Positions 1-7,411 are shown, counted from the stretch's first letter. The stretch: DNA of 43,356 bases from Deltaproteobacteria bacterium (GCA_028713995.1 JAQTNF010000028.1:1-43356), one strand, 5' to 3'. A program made the numbers and translations. Notes: generated by a model not told the origin, from the sequence alone.

Positions 1-35
1 CCCACCGCCGCCACCGCCTCGTCCTTGTGTTTCAT
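1..35 (-). CDS. 5' end of an unknown gene, cut by the window edge
   Basis: Only the first 11 codons are present, reading MKHKDEAVAAV before the window ends. The ATG at 35 is chosen because GAGGAGG lies 8 nt upstream (44-50), a strong ribosome binding site. The product cannot be identified. It follows the FGE-like lipoprotein gene on the same strand by about 130 nt, so it may belong to the same transcript. Confidence 0.45.
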   Translation of the reverse strand, partial: MKHKDEAVAAV

Positions 36-162
36 CCGGCCGTCCTCCTCGCGGTGCTCCCGCGATAACGGCCTCGATCCTACGCAGCTACGCCGCAAAT
101 CTCATGCACGGCTGCCGAAGCGACACGGTTGACCATCTTCCCCTCCGTGTCGGCCATGGCAG

Positions 163-1284
163 TCAGTTTACGCCCGAGTCGGATGCAGGAGGCAAGATCG
201 ACTTCGCAAGGCGCAAGCCCGTCTCGTTCATGCTGTGTAGAGGGTTCAGGTAGCTCCGGGCGGCAGAACGGCAGATCCTGGCGGGACTATCCCAGCTGCC
301 GCCTCGCATGACCCGTTTGGGCTGCGTCCCGCTCCCCGACGGGTCCGTCGAGGCGTCGGGGTATGCCGCATATCGGTCCCACACCCACTCCAGCACATTC
401 CCGCTCATGTCGTAGAGCCCCCAGGCGTTCGGCGTTTTCTGCCCGACCGGATGCGGCGTGGCAGAGGAGTTCTTGCAGTACCAGGCGATGGGCAACAGGG
501 TAGCATCCCCCTCGCACCCGATCGTGGAGAGTTCGCCGCTGTAAACCCCCGTCGTGGTTCCGGCGCGGGCCGAATACTCCCACTCCGCCTCGGTCGGTAG
601 CCTGTATCCGGAGCAATCCTGCGGCTTCGCATACTCCGTCTTGAGGGAACACCTGGTGCCCCCCAGCGATCCGGTACAATCGAAGCACTCCGCAAGCCCA
701 TCCTGCGCGGAGAGCATGTTCGCGTACTTGAGCGCCTCGTGCCAGGTGAGGTTCTCGACGGGGCAACTGGCTCCGCAGGAAGTAAAGCTGCTCGGGTTGT
801 ATCCCATGACAGCCACGAACTGGCCCTGGGTAACCTCGTGGACCATGATCTCCCAGTCTACGGTCAACGTGACCTCGTGCTGCTTGTCGTCCCCCACGAA
901 GCCGTAGCCGCCCGGTTCGTCGGGCGGACACCCCTGGGAAACCGTCGTTCCGCCCTTCACCTCGACGGAGACCCATTCCGACGGCGGCGGACCCGTGTCG
1001 GTGTCGGCATCTCCATCCGCATCCGTGTCTGCATCCGTGTCGGCATCGTTGTCGGTATCTGTATCAGTGTCGGAGTCTGAGTCAGTGTCCGCATCGGAAT
1101 CAGCATCCAGGTCTCCACCTGTGTCAGTGCTCACGTCCGTGTCGCCGTCGGAATCTCCATCGCTGTCGCCATCAGTGCTCCCTGGACCCGAGTCCTGGCC
1201 TTCGTCGAGCGGGTTGACGTGGTAGCAGCCCGCAGCGGTGCACAGCCCCGCGACAAGCAACAAGGATTTCCCGAAGTCGAGCAT
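163..1284 (-). CDS. Lipoprotein with Ser/Asp linker and SUMF1/FGE-like domain
   Basis: A 373-residue protein. The start is the ATG at 1284 because GGAGGGG sits just before it; a longer frame from 1314 lacks such a site and would push the signal peptide inward. Residues 1-20 form a lipoprotein signal ending in AAGC (Cys20). Residues 38-97 are a Ser/Asp/Thr/Gly-Asp linker. From about residue 115 the protein matches the formylglycine-generating-enzyme fold family: GYRLPTEAEWEYSARAG, GLYDMSGNVLEWVWD, RVMRGGSWDSPARICR and a closing GLRLA. In a by-eye alignment to human FGE the second active-site Cys (Cys341) is kept in RICR, but the first (Cys336) is Ser. A sulfatase-activating role is therefore doubtful, and a surface binding or other SUMF1-type role is more likely. 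It probably acts as an outer-membrane-anchored protein. Confidence 0.85.
   Translation of the reverse strand: MLDFGKSLLLVAGLCTAAGCYHVNPLDEGQDSGPGSTDGDSDGDSDGDTDVSTDTGGDLDADSDADTDSDSDTDTDTDNDADTDADTDADGDADTDTGPPPSEWVSVEVKGGTTVSQGCPPDEPGGYGFVGDDKQHEVTLTVDWEIMVHEVTQGQFVAVMGYNPSSFTSCGASCPVENLTWHEALKYANMLSAQDGLAECFDCTGSLGGTRCSLKTEYAKPQDCSGYRLPTEAEWEYSARAGTTTGVYSGELSTIGCEGDATLLPIAWYCKNSSATPHPVGQKTPNAWGLYDMSGNVLEWVWDRYAAYPDASTDPSGSGTQPKRVMRGGSWDSPARICRSAARSYLNPLHSMNETGLRLAKSILPPASDSGVN
994..1173 (-). repeat. Ser/Asp/Thr-Asp coding repeat (linker of the FGE-like lipoprotein)
   Basis: A stretch of GAC/GAT codons alternating with Ser, Thr, Ala or Gly codons, about 60 codons long. It encodes an acidic, disordered spacer between the lipid anchor and the folded domain. 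Similar arrays occur at 20758-20961 and 24605-24721. It is coding sequence, not a CRISPR array. Confidence 0.85.
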
Positions 1285-1400
1285 GTTCCCCTCCGCGTCG
1301 GCAAGTCCGAACACCTGATTCTACCGCACGCCGGAGGATTTCACACCAACAACGCCACGGCCTCACAGACCGCGGCCCCAACAACCAGGAGAACCGGATC

Positions 1401-1688
1401 ATGACGAATAACACTTACGCCTCCGGCGCCTTCGTGTTCACCCGAACCCGCGCCTACGTGCCGAGAAACCCTGAGGACGTTATCCCCCTCGCCGCCAAGC
1501 ACGGCTTCGACGCCTCCATCGTGCCGGACTACGCAGGCGACAGGGCTGCCGTCGGTCGGGCCATCACGAAGACCGATACCAAGATCGCGGGCGACACGTA
1601 CCTGCTTCGCCCGATCCGCAGGACCGGCTCCGAGATGCACTCATTCTGGTTGACCATTCTGGTTGACCGCCCAGTTGCCGCGACTTAG
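1401..1688 (+). CDS. Small hypothetical protein, probably a truncated N-terminal remnant
   Basis: 95 residues from the ATG at 1401, with AGGAGAA 8 nt upstream. Residues 8-75 contain FVFTRTRAYVP, AAKHGFDASIVPDYAGDRAAVGRAI and LLRPIRRTGSE-like segments. From memory this resembles the N-terminus of longer uncharacterised myxobacterial proteins (possibly DUF6744-type); I could not verify this. After about residue 81 the reading frame enters a 13-bp tandem duplication (1643-1668) and stops shortly after, so the natural C-terminus appears to be lost. It may be a pseudogene or a functional short protein. Neighbours give no functional clue. Confidence 0.5.
   Translation: MTNNTYASGAFVFTRTRAYVPRNPEDVIPLAAKHGFDASIVPDYAGDRAAVGRAITKTDTKIAGDTYLLRPIRRTGSEMHSFWLTILVDRPVAAT
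1643..1668 (+). repeat. 13-bp perfect tandem duplication
   Basis: The unit ATTCTGGTTGACC occurs twice without a gap. It lies inside the 3' end of the 1401-1688 frame, where similarity to the presumed parent family seems to end. It looks like a scar of duplication or deletion. Confidence 0.8.
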
Positions 1689-1739
1689 GCTCGTCGATGG
1701 ATGGTGCTTGTCGCGTAGATCCCTCTGTCGATTGCGAAG

Positions 1740-1753
1740 TGAGTTCAAACTCA
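1740..1753. promoter_or_regulatory. Inverted repeat upstream of the methyltransferase gene
   Basis: TGAGTT-CA-AACTCA, a 6-bp inverted repeat with a 2-nt centre, lies 37 nt before the ATG at 1791. It could be an operator half-site pair. There is no further support. Confidence 0.2.
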
Positions 1754-1790
1754 TGCGGGCCGTAGTGCGCCCGCGGAAGGGATCAACGCC

Positions 1791-2549
1791 ATGCTGTCCG
1801 ACAAGTTCTGGAACTACTTCTTCGAGATCTACGAAGCCATCCCCCGCCAGGGGCCTGGCGATCGCGAAAGCACCGAGCGGGCCCTGGGTCTGCTCCCTCG
1901 CCTGACATCGCACCACCGCATCCTCGACATCGGCTGCGGTTCGGGAGCCCAGACCATCGACCTGGCACGAGCGACCGCGGCACAGATCGTGGCCGTCGAC
2001 AACCACGAAGCGTTCGTCACGCAGCTCGTGAAACGGGCCGCCGACCAGGGCCTCGAAGCCCGCATCCAGGCGCAGGTCGGCGACATGAACGACCTCGCGT
2101 TTCCGGATGGGTCGTTCGACGTCATCTGGTGCGAGGGGGCCATCGTCATCATCATCGGCTTCGCCAAGGGGCTTTCGACGTGGAGACGGTTGCTCGTCCC
2201 CGGCGGGCACATGGTCGTCTCCGAGCTTTGCTGGCTTCGCGACGACCCTCCAGCCGAGGTGAAGGCGTTCTTCGAGGCCGAAGGCGCAGACGTTACCGAC
2301 ATGGACGCCAGGCGCAAGGACATCGTCGAGAACGGGTATCGGCTCGTCGGTGACTTCGTGCTCCCCGCGGTCGGCTGGTGGGAGAACTACTACGTGCCCC
2401 TCGGAGCGACCCTCGAGCGCTTTCGGGCCACGCACGCCGGTGACCAGGAAGCGCTGGATGTGGCAGCCAGGAGCCAGTTTGAGATCGACATCTATCGCCG
2501 GTATCCCGAGCACTTCGGCTACGGCTTCTTCGTCATGCGGCGTCTCTGA
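1791..2549 (+). CDS. Class I SAM-dependent methyltransferase
   Basis: 252 residues, typical for a stand-alone class I methyltransferase. Motif I for S-adenosylmethionine binding is ILDIGCGSG (residues 44-52), followed by the acidic ribose-binding residue in VAVDNH (Asp70). VGDMNDLAFPDGSFDVIWCEGA fits the later motifs, and LVPGGHMVVSE fits the strand-4/5 region. The C-terminal part (WWENYYVPL, YPEHFGYGFFVMRRL) is typical of small-molecule methyltransferases, so the substrate is probably a metabolite, but it cannot be named. The ATG at 1791 has a purine-rich GGAAGGG about 9 nt upstream. The gene seems monocistronic. Confidence 0.88.
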   Translation: MLSDKFWNYFFEIYEAIPRQGPGDRESTERALGLLPRLTSHHRILDIGCGSGAQTIDLARATAAQIVAVDNHEAFVTQLVKRAADQGLEARIQAQVGDMNDLAFPDGSFDVIWCEGAIVIIIGFAKGLSTWRRLLVPGGHMVVSELCWLRDDPPAEVKAFFEAEGADVTDMDARRKDIVENGYRLVGDFVLPAVGWWENYYVPLGATLERFRATHAGDQEALDVAARSQFEIDIYRRYPEHFGYGFFVMRRL

Positions 2550-2631
2550 CGTGGTGGGCTCGAGTCTGTGAAGGGCGTCCATCGCGTAGACGGTAGCGCC
2601 TGACCGCGATAGCGGAGCCCGTTATAGCCGA

Positions 2632-2637
2632 TATAAT
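2632..2637 (+). promoter_or_regulatory. -10 box (TATAAT) upstream of the 2666 gene
   Basis: A perfect TATAAT lies 28 nt before the ATG at 2666. No convincing -35 element is seen 16-18 nt upstream, so the call rests on the -10 box and its position in the intergenic gap. Confidence 0.45.
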
Positions 2638-2665
2638 CGTCGACGGTGCAGACTGGGAGGGGCAA

Positions 2666-3208
2666 ATGAGACTCACCAGTGCTGGAAGCGCTTTTGCGGC
2701 TTGCCTTCTCTGCGTTTCGATTGCAACAGCAAGCCAGAAGGCAGAACAGGCATCGTCATCCCCGACACCTGGAGCCGAGACGCACGACGGATTCCTCTTC
2801 CGTGTCATGGCCGGCGGCGGTTATGCCGGCTTGTACCAGAAAAAAGCATCGACCGACAAATGGGACTGGACGCACCTCGGCGGAGGAGGCGTGAACTTGT
2901 CGTTCGGCGGGTCGCCGGTCAATAACCTGTCGCTTTACTTCGAGACGGCCCTCAACTTTCCCCAGCTCTTCGCCGCTGGGTTCGGCATCGGCGGCTATGT
3001 CGCTGGAAATGTCTTCATCGACGGGTCAATCGGTTATTCGTTCATGGTCAACGAATATGCGGCCCTGACCTTGGGAAAGGAATGGTGGACAAGCGACGAA
3101 TGGGGCCTCGGCTTGGCGCTGCGGGAAACGGTTGCCGGAGCACTGCCCAGATTTCCCGGTGGTGTGATGATGACCACGTTCTTGTTTTTCACGGCGACAT
3201 ATAACTGA
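2666..3208 (+). CDS. Small secreted, outer-membrane-like protein
   Basis: 180 residues with a signal peptide at about 1-23 (Arg then a hydrophobic core, ending near TASQ). The mature part is rich in Gly and aromatic residues with alternating patterns such as LFRVMAGGGYAGLY, FGIGGYVAGNVFIDG and FFTATYN. These suggest an eight-strand-size beta-barrel. The start has GGGAGGGG 4 nt upstream. A TATAAT box precedes it. It is followed after 10 nt by the lipoprotein at 3219, so the two are probably co-transcribed. I do not recognise the family. Confidence 0.7.
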   Translation: MRLTSAGSAFAACLLCVSIATASQKAEQASSSPTPGAETHDGFLFRVMAGGGYAGLYQKKASTDKWDWTHLGGGGVNLSFGGSPVNNLSLYFETALNFPQLFAAGFGIGGYVAGNVFIDGSIGYSFMVNEYAALTLGKEWWTSDEWGLGLALRETVAGALPRFPGGVMMTTFLFFTATYN

Positions 3209-3218
3209 GGAGGGTGAC

Positions 3219-3560
3219 ATGCATTCTTTTCACGGATTGATGAATGGACTGGTGGGGATTGCCATGGCGAGCACGTGCTGTTTGTTGTGCCTCGGCTGCG
3301 ATGACAGCGTCGGAGAAGGCGAGATATCCCAGGAGGATTGCGAAAAGCATTGTGACGAGCATTGTGGAAAATGGAAGCAGCAGGCTCACATCGATTATAG
3401 CGACGATCCCGGACTTGGCCTTGCGATGGGGTCGGACTACGAGCGAGAATGTCTGTACGGATTCGGAACGTGCGATGGATGTATGGATACCTGCTCTGAT
3501 AATGAAAACGCGAACTGGTGCGGTTCCTACACAAAAGAAGCTCCTCTGAAACCGCGCTAA
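3219..3560 (+). CDS. Small Cys-rich lipoprotein
   Basis: 113 residues with a lipoprotein signal ending in LCLGC (Cys27), so it should be lipidated. The mature part has CEKHCDEHC and CLYGFGTCDGCMDTC clusters, giving eight cysteines that could form disulfides or bind metal. GAGGAGGGTGAC directly before the ATG is a good ribosome binding site. It lies 10 nt after the secreted barrel-like protein. The function is unknown. Confidence 0.68.
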   Translation: MHSFHGLMNGLVGIAMASTCCLLCLGCDDSVGEGEISQEDCEKHCDEHCGKWKQQAHIDYSDDPGLGLAMGSDYERECLYGFGTCDGCMDTCSDNENANWCGSYTKEAPLKPR

Positions 3561-3642
3561 GTTGACATCGCAATCTCGCTATGGTGACGGGCGAAAGAGC
3601 GTCTGTTCTAACCACTCCAATATTGGAGAAGGAGAGGTGACC

Positions 3643-4017
3643 ATGAATTCGCAAGTAAATTTGAAAACTATCGCCATATACATTCTCCCGTTTATCTTGC
3701 TCTGTTTTGGGTTGGCATGCGAGGAGGAGAAAGAGGACGTGCGTGGCCAAAAATGCACCAGCAATGGTGATTGTGGTGAAGAGACTGGCGATTGCTATCA
3801 ACCGAGTGACGAATCGATCTGTCTTCGCACTGCATACTGTTGGGGCGAGACCGGCACTTGTGTTCCATCTTGTGGAGACTGTTCAATATGTCCTGGGTGT
3901 GGCGTTTATGGAGGCGATACAATTGATTGCTCTCCAAACAACGATGATTGCAAGGATGATGAGGTTTGCACCGGATTACGCTGGAAGACATGTTTTCCAA
4001 AGGAGGCCGTCAAATAA
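3643..4017 (+). CDS. Small Cys-rich lipoprotein of low GC content
   Basis: 124 residues from the ATG at 3643, which is preceded by GGAGAAGGAGAGG; an upstream TTG frame (3562) would bury the signal peptide. The lipoprotein signal ends in FGLAC (Cys25). The mature part has some 16 cysteines spaced as in EGF-like or dickkopf-like repeats (CTSNGDCGEETGDCY, CGDCSICPGCG, CSPNNDDCKDDEVC). Codon use is markedly AT-rich compared with its neighbours, which suggests recent transfer or relaxed selection. Its role is unknown. It lies 82 nt after the lipoprotein at 3219 and converges on the NusG-like gene. Confidence 0.68.
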   Translation: MNSQVNLKTIAIYILPFILLCFGLACEEEKEDVRGQKCTSNGDCGEETGDCYQPSDESICLRTAYCWGETGTCVPSCGDCSICPGCGVYGGDTIDCSPNNDDCKDDEVCTGLRWKTCFPKEAVK

Positions 4018-4049
4018 ATTTCTGAGCATGTGATCTTTTTCCGGAGCCC

Positions 4050-4580
4050 TCAAGATCCGCTGCCGAGCAGCGGCCTCACCTCTTCGGGCCCGATGGGCAC
4101 GGCCACGGCTCGGCCCAGGAACTCCACCTCGACCACGAGCCGCGGCTTGCGCCCGCCGGTCTGGGCAATCACGCCGACCGCGCCGGCGAACGGCCCGTCC
4201 GTGACCTCGACCCGTTGTCCGGTCCGGACGAGGGGATGGGGCTTCACCGTGTCCTGTCCCGCGCCCACCAGGATGCCGAGGCTGTGGATCACGTCGTCGG
4301 GAACCGGCACCGGCCCCTCGCCGAAACCCACGATCCGCACGGTCCCGGGCGCCTTGAGCACCTCGACGCGCTCCGCCGCGGCCAGATCGACGTGCACGAA
4401 CAGGTAGCCAGGAAACAGGGGCCGCGTCACCTCCACCCTGCGATCCGTTCGCCGCACGCGCACCCGATATGTCGGCAGGAAGATCTCGACGGCGCGGCCC
4501 ATGAGAAAACGACCCGTGGCGCGCTCCTGGTTCGAGCGCACGTGCACCGCGTACCAGAGCCTCTTGGCGATGTGGCTCAA
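4050..4580 (-). CDS. NusG/RfaH-family transcription antitermination factor (paralogue)
   Basis: 176 residues. The NGN domain begins RLWYAVHVRSNQE (residues 6-18) and includes LFPGYLFVHVD. A KOW domain follows: GQRVEVTDGPFAGAVGVI. The NGN domain binds the RNA polymerase clamp, and the KOW domain contacts ribosome, Rho or RNA. The start is TTG at 4580, which overlaps the FabZ stop codon (TTGA), so translation is coupled to FabZ; no other start fits before the NGN domain. Specialised NusG paralogues (RfaH, UpxY, LoaP) act on particular envelope or polysaccharide operons. The SecE and ribosomal neighbours typical of housekeeping nusG are absent, so this is probably a paralogue. Confidence 0.85.
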   Translation of the reverse strand: MSHIAKRLWYAVHVRSNQERATGRFLMGRAVEIFLPTYRVRVRRTDRRVEVTRPLFPGYLFVHVDLAAAERVEVLKAPGTVRIVGFGEGPVPVPDDVIHSLGILVGAGQDTVKPHPLVRTGQRVEVTDGPFAGAVGVIAQTGGRKPRLVVEVEFLGRAVAVPIGPEEVRPLLGSGS

Positions 4581-5029
4581 CCGTCGATCCGGGCCAGTGT
4601 CAGGGAGCCTGCCGCCACGTCCTTGCGACGCGTGAACGCCCGCACCTTGAACGCCACGAGCGCGCCGAAGGTCTTCTGGTGCGTCGACTCGAGGAGCAGC
4701 GTCTCTCCCGGCAGGGCCGGCTCGGTCCATTTCATGTCCGTCCGCGCCAGGTAGAAGAGGCGCCCGCGGGCGTCCTCCCCGCCGTCCATGGCCGTGAGCG
4801 CGAGGAGCAGGCCGGAAGTCTGGGCGAGCGCCTCTGTGATGAGCACCCCCGGCATGATCGGACGTCCCGGAAAGTGGCCGGCAAAGTGGGGCTCATCCAC
4901 CCTGAGCTCGCGCTCCGCCAGAATGCGCTTGCCGGCATCGAGCTCCACGACCCTGTCGACGAACAGGAACGGGGCGCGGTGCGGCAGGATGTTGAGAATC
5001 TCCTCAAGTCCCACGGTGATGTCCTTCAT
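4577..5029 (-). CDS. fabZ: FabZ-type 3-hydroxyacyl-ACP dehydratase
   Basis: 150 residues, normal length for FabZ. It dehydrates 3-hydroxyacyl-ACP to trans-2-enoyl-ACP in fatty-acid elongation. The active-site segment HFPGRPIMPGVLITEALAQ contains the catalytic His52 and Glu66, 14 apart as in the family, and ILPHRAPFLFVDRV is the usual N-terminal strand. The ATG at 5029 has GGGGAG upstream and overlaps the PlsC stop (ATGA). With an acyltransferase upstream it fits a membrane-lipid or lipid A supply operon. Because a separate housekeeping fabZ usually sits with lpxD/lpxA, this copy may be an additional or specialised one. Confidence 0.88.
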   Translation of the reverse strand: MKDITVGLEEILNILPHRAPFLFVDRVVELDAGKRILAERELRVDEPHFAGHFPGRPIMPGVLITEALAQTSGLLLALTAMDGGEDARGRLFYLARTDMKWTEPALPGETLLLESTHQKTFGALVAFKVRAFTRRKDVAAGSLTLARIDG

Positions 5030-5748
5030 GTCTCCCCTTTCTCCGCGTGCTCGGGGCCGCCGTCGAGCCGGGCCAGGCGCTCGGCGAGGACACGGCGCAC
5101 GCGGCGCGCCAGATCTTGGGGGCGCTCGCCGCGTTCAGGCGCGATCGGATCGCCAAGGAAGATCCTCCACGCGGCGCAGTACGGGGTCAAGCCGGATCCG
5201 GCCTCGGGCGCCAGGTAGGGCGCATCCGAATGGATGACGAGGGGAGCGACCGGGACCGCGGCCTCGATCGCGAGGCGGAACCCGAAGTCCGAGAATGGGA
5301 GCAGCGCGCCTCTTCTCGACCGGGTGCCTTCGGGGAAGACGCCCAGGAGCCCGCCTCTGGCCAGGATCTCGCGACACTCGGCGACGCCGCGGGCCACGGA
5401 ATCCCGCGACGCCCGGTCGATGGGCACGCAGCCGACCCAGCGCAGGGCCGTACCCAGGATCGGGATCCGTGCGTAGGTCGCGTTGACCGGCAGCCTGACA
5501 CCCGGCGCCAGAGCGAGGACGAAAAGGGCGTCGAGCCAGGAGCGATGGTTGGCGGCGAGGATGCGCGGTCCGGAGGGCGCGAACGACGCGGGATGAGGTG
5601 TTTTTGCGATGCGATAGACGCGGACGAACGGCAGGAAACGCAGGAAGAAGAAGCGCAGGAACCCGACCGCGAATCGCCGGAGGAAGCGCCGGCCGCGCCC
5701 GCCTCCCAAGGCGCCCGCAAGCAGCAGAAAGGGCAGGAGCACGACCAA
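5026..5748 (-). CDS. PlsC-type lysophospholipid (1-acyl-glycerol-3-phosphate) acyltransferase
   Basis: 240 residues. A hydrophobic N-terminus (1-15) is a membrane anchor. The acyltransferase motifs are NHRSWLDALF (the HX4D pair, His68 and Asp73) and FPEGTRSR (138-145), with LPVNATYARIPILG and PIDRASR between. It transfers an acyl chain to a glycerolipid, probably the sn-2 position of lysophosphatidate, at the inner membrane. TTG at 5748 is the most upstream usual start in frame; the hydrophobic character continues a little further upstream (GGWFLAGLGL), so the true start may be a rare CTG. The gene overlaps fabZ by 4 nt. Confidence 0.82.
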   Translation of the reverse strand: MVVLLPFLLLAGALGGGRGRRFLRRFAVGFLRFFFLRFLPFVRVYRIAKTPHPASFAPSGPRILAANHRSWLDALFVLALAPGVRLPVNATYARIPILGTALRWVGCVPIDRASRDSVARGVAECREILARGGLLGVFPEGTRSRRGALLPFSDFGFRLAIEAAVPVAPLVIHSDAPYLAPEAGSGLTPYCAAWRIFLGDPIAPERGERPQDLARRVRRVLAERLARLDGGPEHAEKGET

Positions 5749-5821
5749 CCCCAGGCCGGCAAGGAACCAGCCGCCGTAACTCGCGAGGCCGACCGTGAGC
5801 CAGCGCCGCAGGCCTGGTTGA

Positions 5822-7060
5822 CTACTGGATTGTCGCGTCGTTGCCCGGCCTGTCGTTGGTGGTCTCCTGATCGCTCGACCCCTCGATGCTGGAGATCATG
5901 GCGTCCAGGTCCAGGCTGACGCCGAAAGTCAGCATGGTCGCGCGGTTGAAGAACGGCGTGCGGTACTGTCCGTCCGGACCGAGTTGGTTGGACGACGTGA
6001 TCGCGCCGATGGAGAAGGTGAGCACGTCCCAGGGCGTATAGTCGAGACCGTAGGTGAAGGACTGCATGTAGACCCCGCGCTCGTTGTGGCCCGTGTTTCG
6101 TGCGTCCTCGCATCCCTTGGGGGTGGTGCGGCACGACTCGGCGTCCGTCGTGGTGACGTCGGAAACGGCATAGGTGTAGATATACGTATGAGCGTAGCCG
6201 AAAGCGAAGGTCAGCTGGTCGACGATGTTGAGGCTCAGGTTCAGGCCGTTTGCGATGGACCAGGACGGGTTCTCCCCGTCCGAGAATGCCAGAGCCTGGA
6301 ACTGTTCCGAGGTCTGCTGCTCGGACGGCGGGATGTCGAGAAGGAGGTTATCCTCGGGCTTGGGCGTCGCGGACTCGTGGAAATATTTTTTGAACGACGG
6401 ATCCCACGAGAGGCTGAGACCGCTCGCCACGTTGGGGAACGTGAAGCCGACCTTGGTCCCGAGGCTGAGGGCCGTGTACAGCGTCGTATACTGGGACATC
6501 TTGGAAGTGGGGATGAGCAAGCCGCCCTTCAGCCCTGTATTGAAATTCACATCTTCATTGATATCAGCCCTGTAACGGTACCGGACGTTCAGCGGGATAT
6601 CGTTGAAAAATACTTCATGTTTCTCTTTGGAGAAATCGCTGTTGGTGAGCTCGGTTGAGAACCCGATATCCGTCGACAGTGAAACCGATTTTGTCACGGC
6701 CCAGACCGGCCGGACACCGAACCCCATCTCGTAGACCGGGTTCCAGGTATAATCATATTCCTTGTCGAGGGAAATGGCCGAGAACGAGTTTTCCCAGTAG
6801 ATGCTCGTGCCGGCAAAGGGACGAACGAACTCCTCTTCTTTCTTTTCCTTCGACCCTTTGGCTTTCTCCCCGGATGCCTCGGTCGGGGACGCGGGCGTCG
6901 CCGTGGTTGCTGGTTGCGCGGGCGCCGGCTCGGTTGTTGCAGCCGGAGCAGGGGCCGTACCCGCACCCGCAGTGCCCCCGCCGGTCTCCTGGGCAAGCAC
7001 TTGCGAGGCCCAGCACATCGTCGCCACGACCGCTACAGTCATGAGTGCGCGCTTTTCCAC
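5822..7060 (-). CDS. Outer-membrane beta-barrel-like protein with Ala/Pro/Thr linker
   Basis: 412 residues from the GTG at 7060, which follows GGAAAGGA; this start gives a standard signal peptide (MEKRALMTVAVVATMCWA, cleaved near VLAQ). Residues 30-75 are an Ala/Pro/Thr-rich linker followed by a Lys/Glu-rich patch. The rest shows alternating amphipathic strands with aromatic girdles, such as ISLDKEYDYTWNPVYEMGFGV, VRYRYRADIN and FAFGYAHTYIYTYAV, as in porin-like proteins. It has a consensus promoter. The lipid genes follow 73 nt downstream on the same strand. The substrate is unknown. Confidence 0.75.
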   Translation of the reverse strand: MEKRALMTVAVVATMCWASQVLAQETGGGTAGAGTAPAPAATTEPAPAQPATTATPASPTEASGEKAKGSKEKKEEEFVRPFAGTSIYWENSFSAISLDKEYDYTWNPVYEMGFGVRPVWAVTKSVSLSTDIGFSTELTNSDFSKEKHEVFFNDIPLNVRYRYRADINEDVNFNTGLKGGLLIPTSKMSQYTTLYTALSLGTKVGFTFPNVASGLSLSWDPSFKKYFHESATPKPEDNLLLDIPPSEQQTSEQFQALAFSDGENPSWSIANGLNLSLNIVDQLTFAFGYAHTYIYTYAVSDVTTTDAESCRTTPKGCEDARNTGHNERGVYMQSFTYGLDYTPWDVLTFSIGAITSSNQLGPDGQYRTPFFNRATMLTFGVSLDLDAMISSIEGSSDQETTNDRPGNDATIQ

Positions 7061-7138
7061 GGTGCGTGATCCTTTCCGGTTCTTCTCCCAGACTGTCGCG
7101 AGACCAGGAGTCTTTATTGAAGGAATTCGGTGAAATGC

Positions 7139-7167
7139 ATTCAAGCCACTTTGCCGAGAGATGTCAA
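7139..7167 (-). promoter_or_regulatory. Sigma-70 type promoter for the 5822-7060 barrel gene
   Basis: On the minus strand, a perfect -35 TTGACA (7162-7167), a 17-nt spacer, and a weaker -10 TTGAAT (7139-7144). The -10 box lies about 78 nt before the GTG at 7060. Confidence 0.55.
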
Positions 7168-7278
7168 CCTTCAAGAATGTGGGTCCTTGATACACCATTG
7201 AAACGATGAATCTGCAATTTCTCTGCCAGTTTCAAGAGCTCGGGAAGCCGACAGGGAGGGAGGTGGGAAGCTCCGGGC

Positions 7279-7366
7279 TGGTGCGCGGAGGGGGACTCGA
7301 ACCCCCATGAGGAAACCCTCACTAGGCCCTCAACCTAGCGCGTCTACCAAGTTCCGCCATCCGCGC
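7279..7366 (-). tRNA. tRNA-Leu (anticodon GAG), CCA encoded
   Basis: The minus strand folds as a class II tRNA. The acceptor stem GCGCGGA pairs with TCCGCGC, then comes discriminator A and an encoded CCA (7279-7281). The anticodon stem CTAGG/CCTAG encloses the loop TTGAGGG, so the anticodon is GAG (7329-7331). The long variable arm TGAGGGTTTCCTCA and the T-loop GGTTCGAGTCC are present. GAG reads CUC and CUU leucine codons, which suits a high-GC genome. Confidence 0.97.
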
Positions 7367-7411
7367 ATTGTCGAAAGAACGGCCGGCAGCCTTTCTGCCG
7401 CCGGACGGTCG

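Noticed and set aside
995-1225. Ser/Val/Ala-rich frame on the plus strand
   Set aside because: It is the opposite strand of the Ser/Asp linker array and has no start context or domain.
3034-3801. 255-codon frame on the minus strand across the lipoprotein genes
   Set aside because: It is opposite three genes with signal peptides and ribosome binding sites, and shows no domain.
4577-5748. Part of an aryl-polyene or polyketide cluster
   Set aside because: Only PlsC and FabZ types are present; ketosynthase, carrier protein and other hallmark genes are absent from the window.
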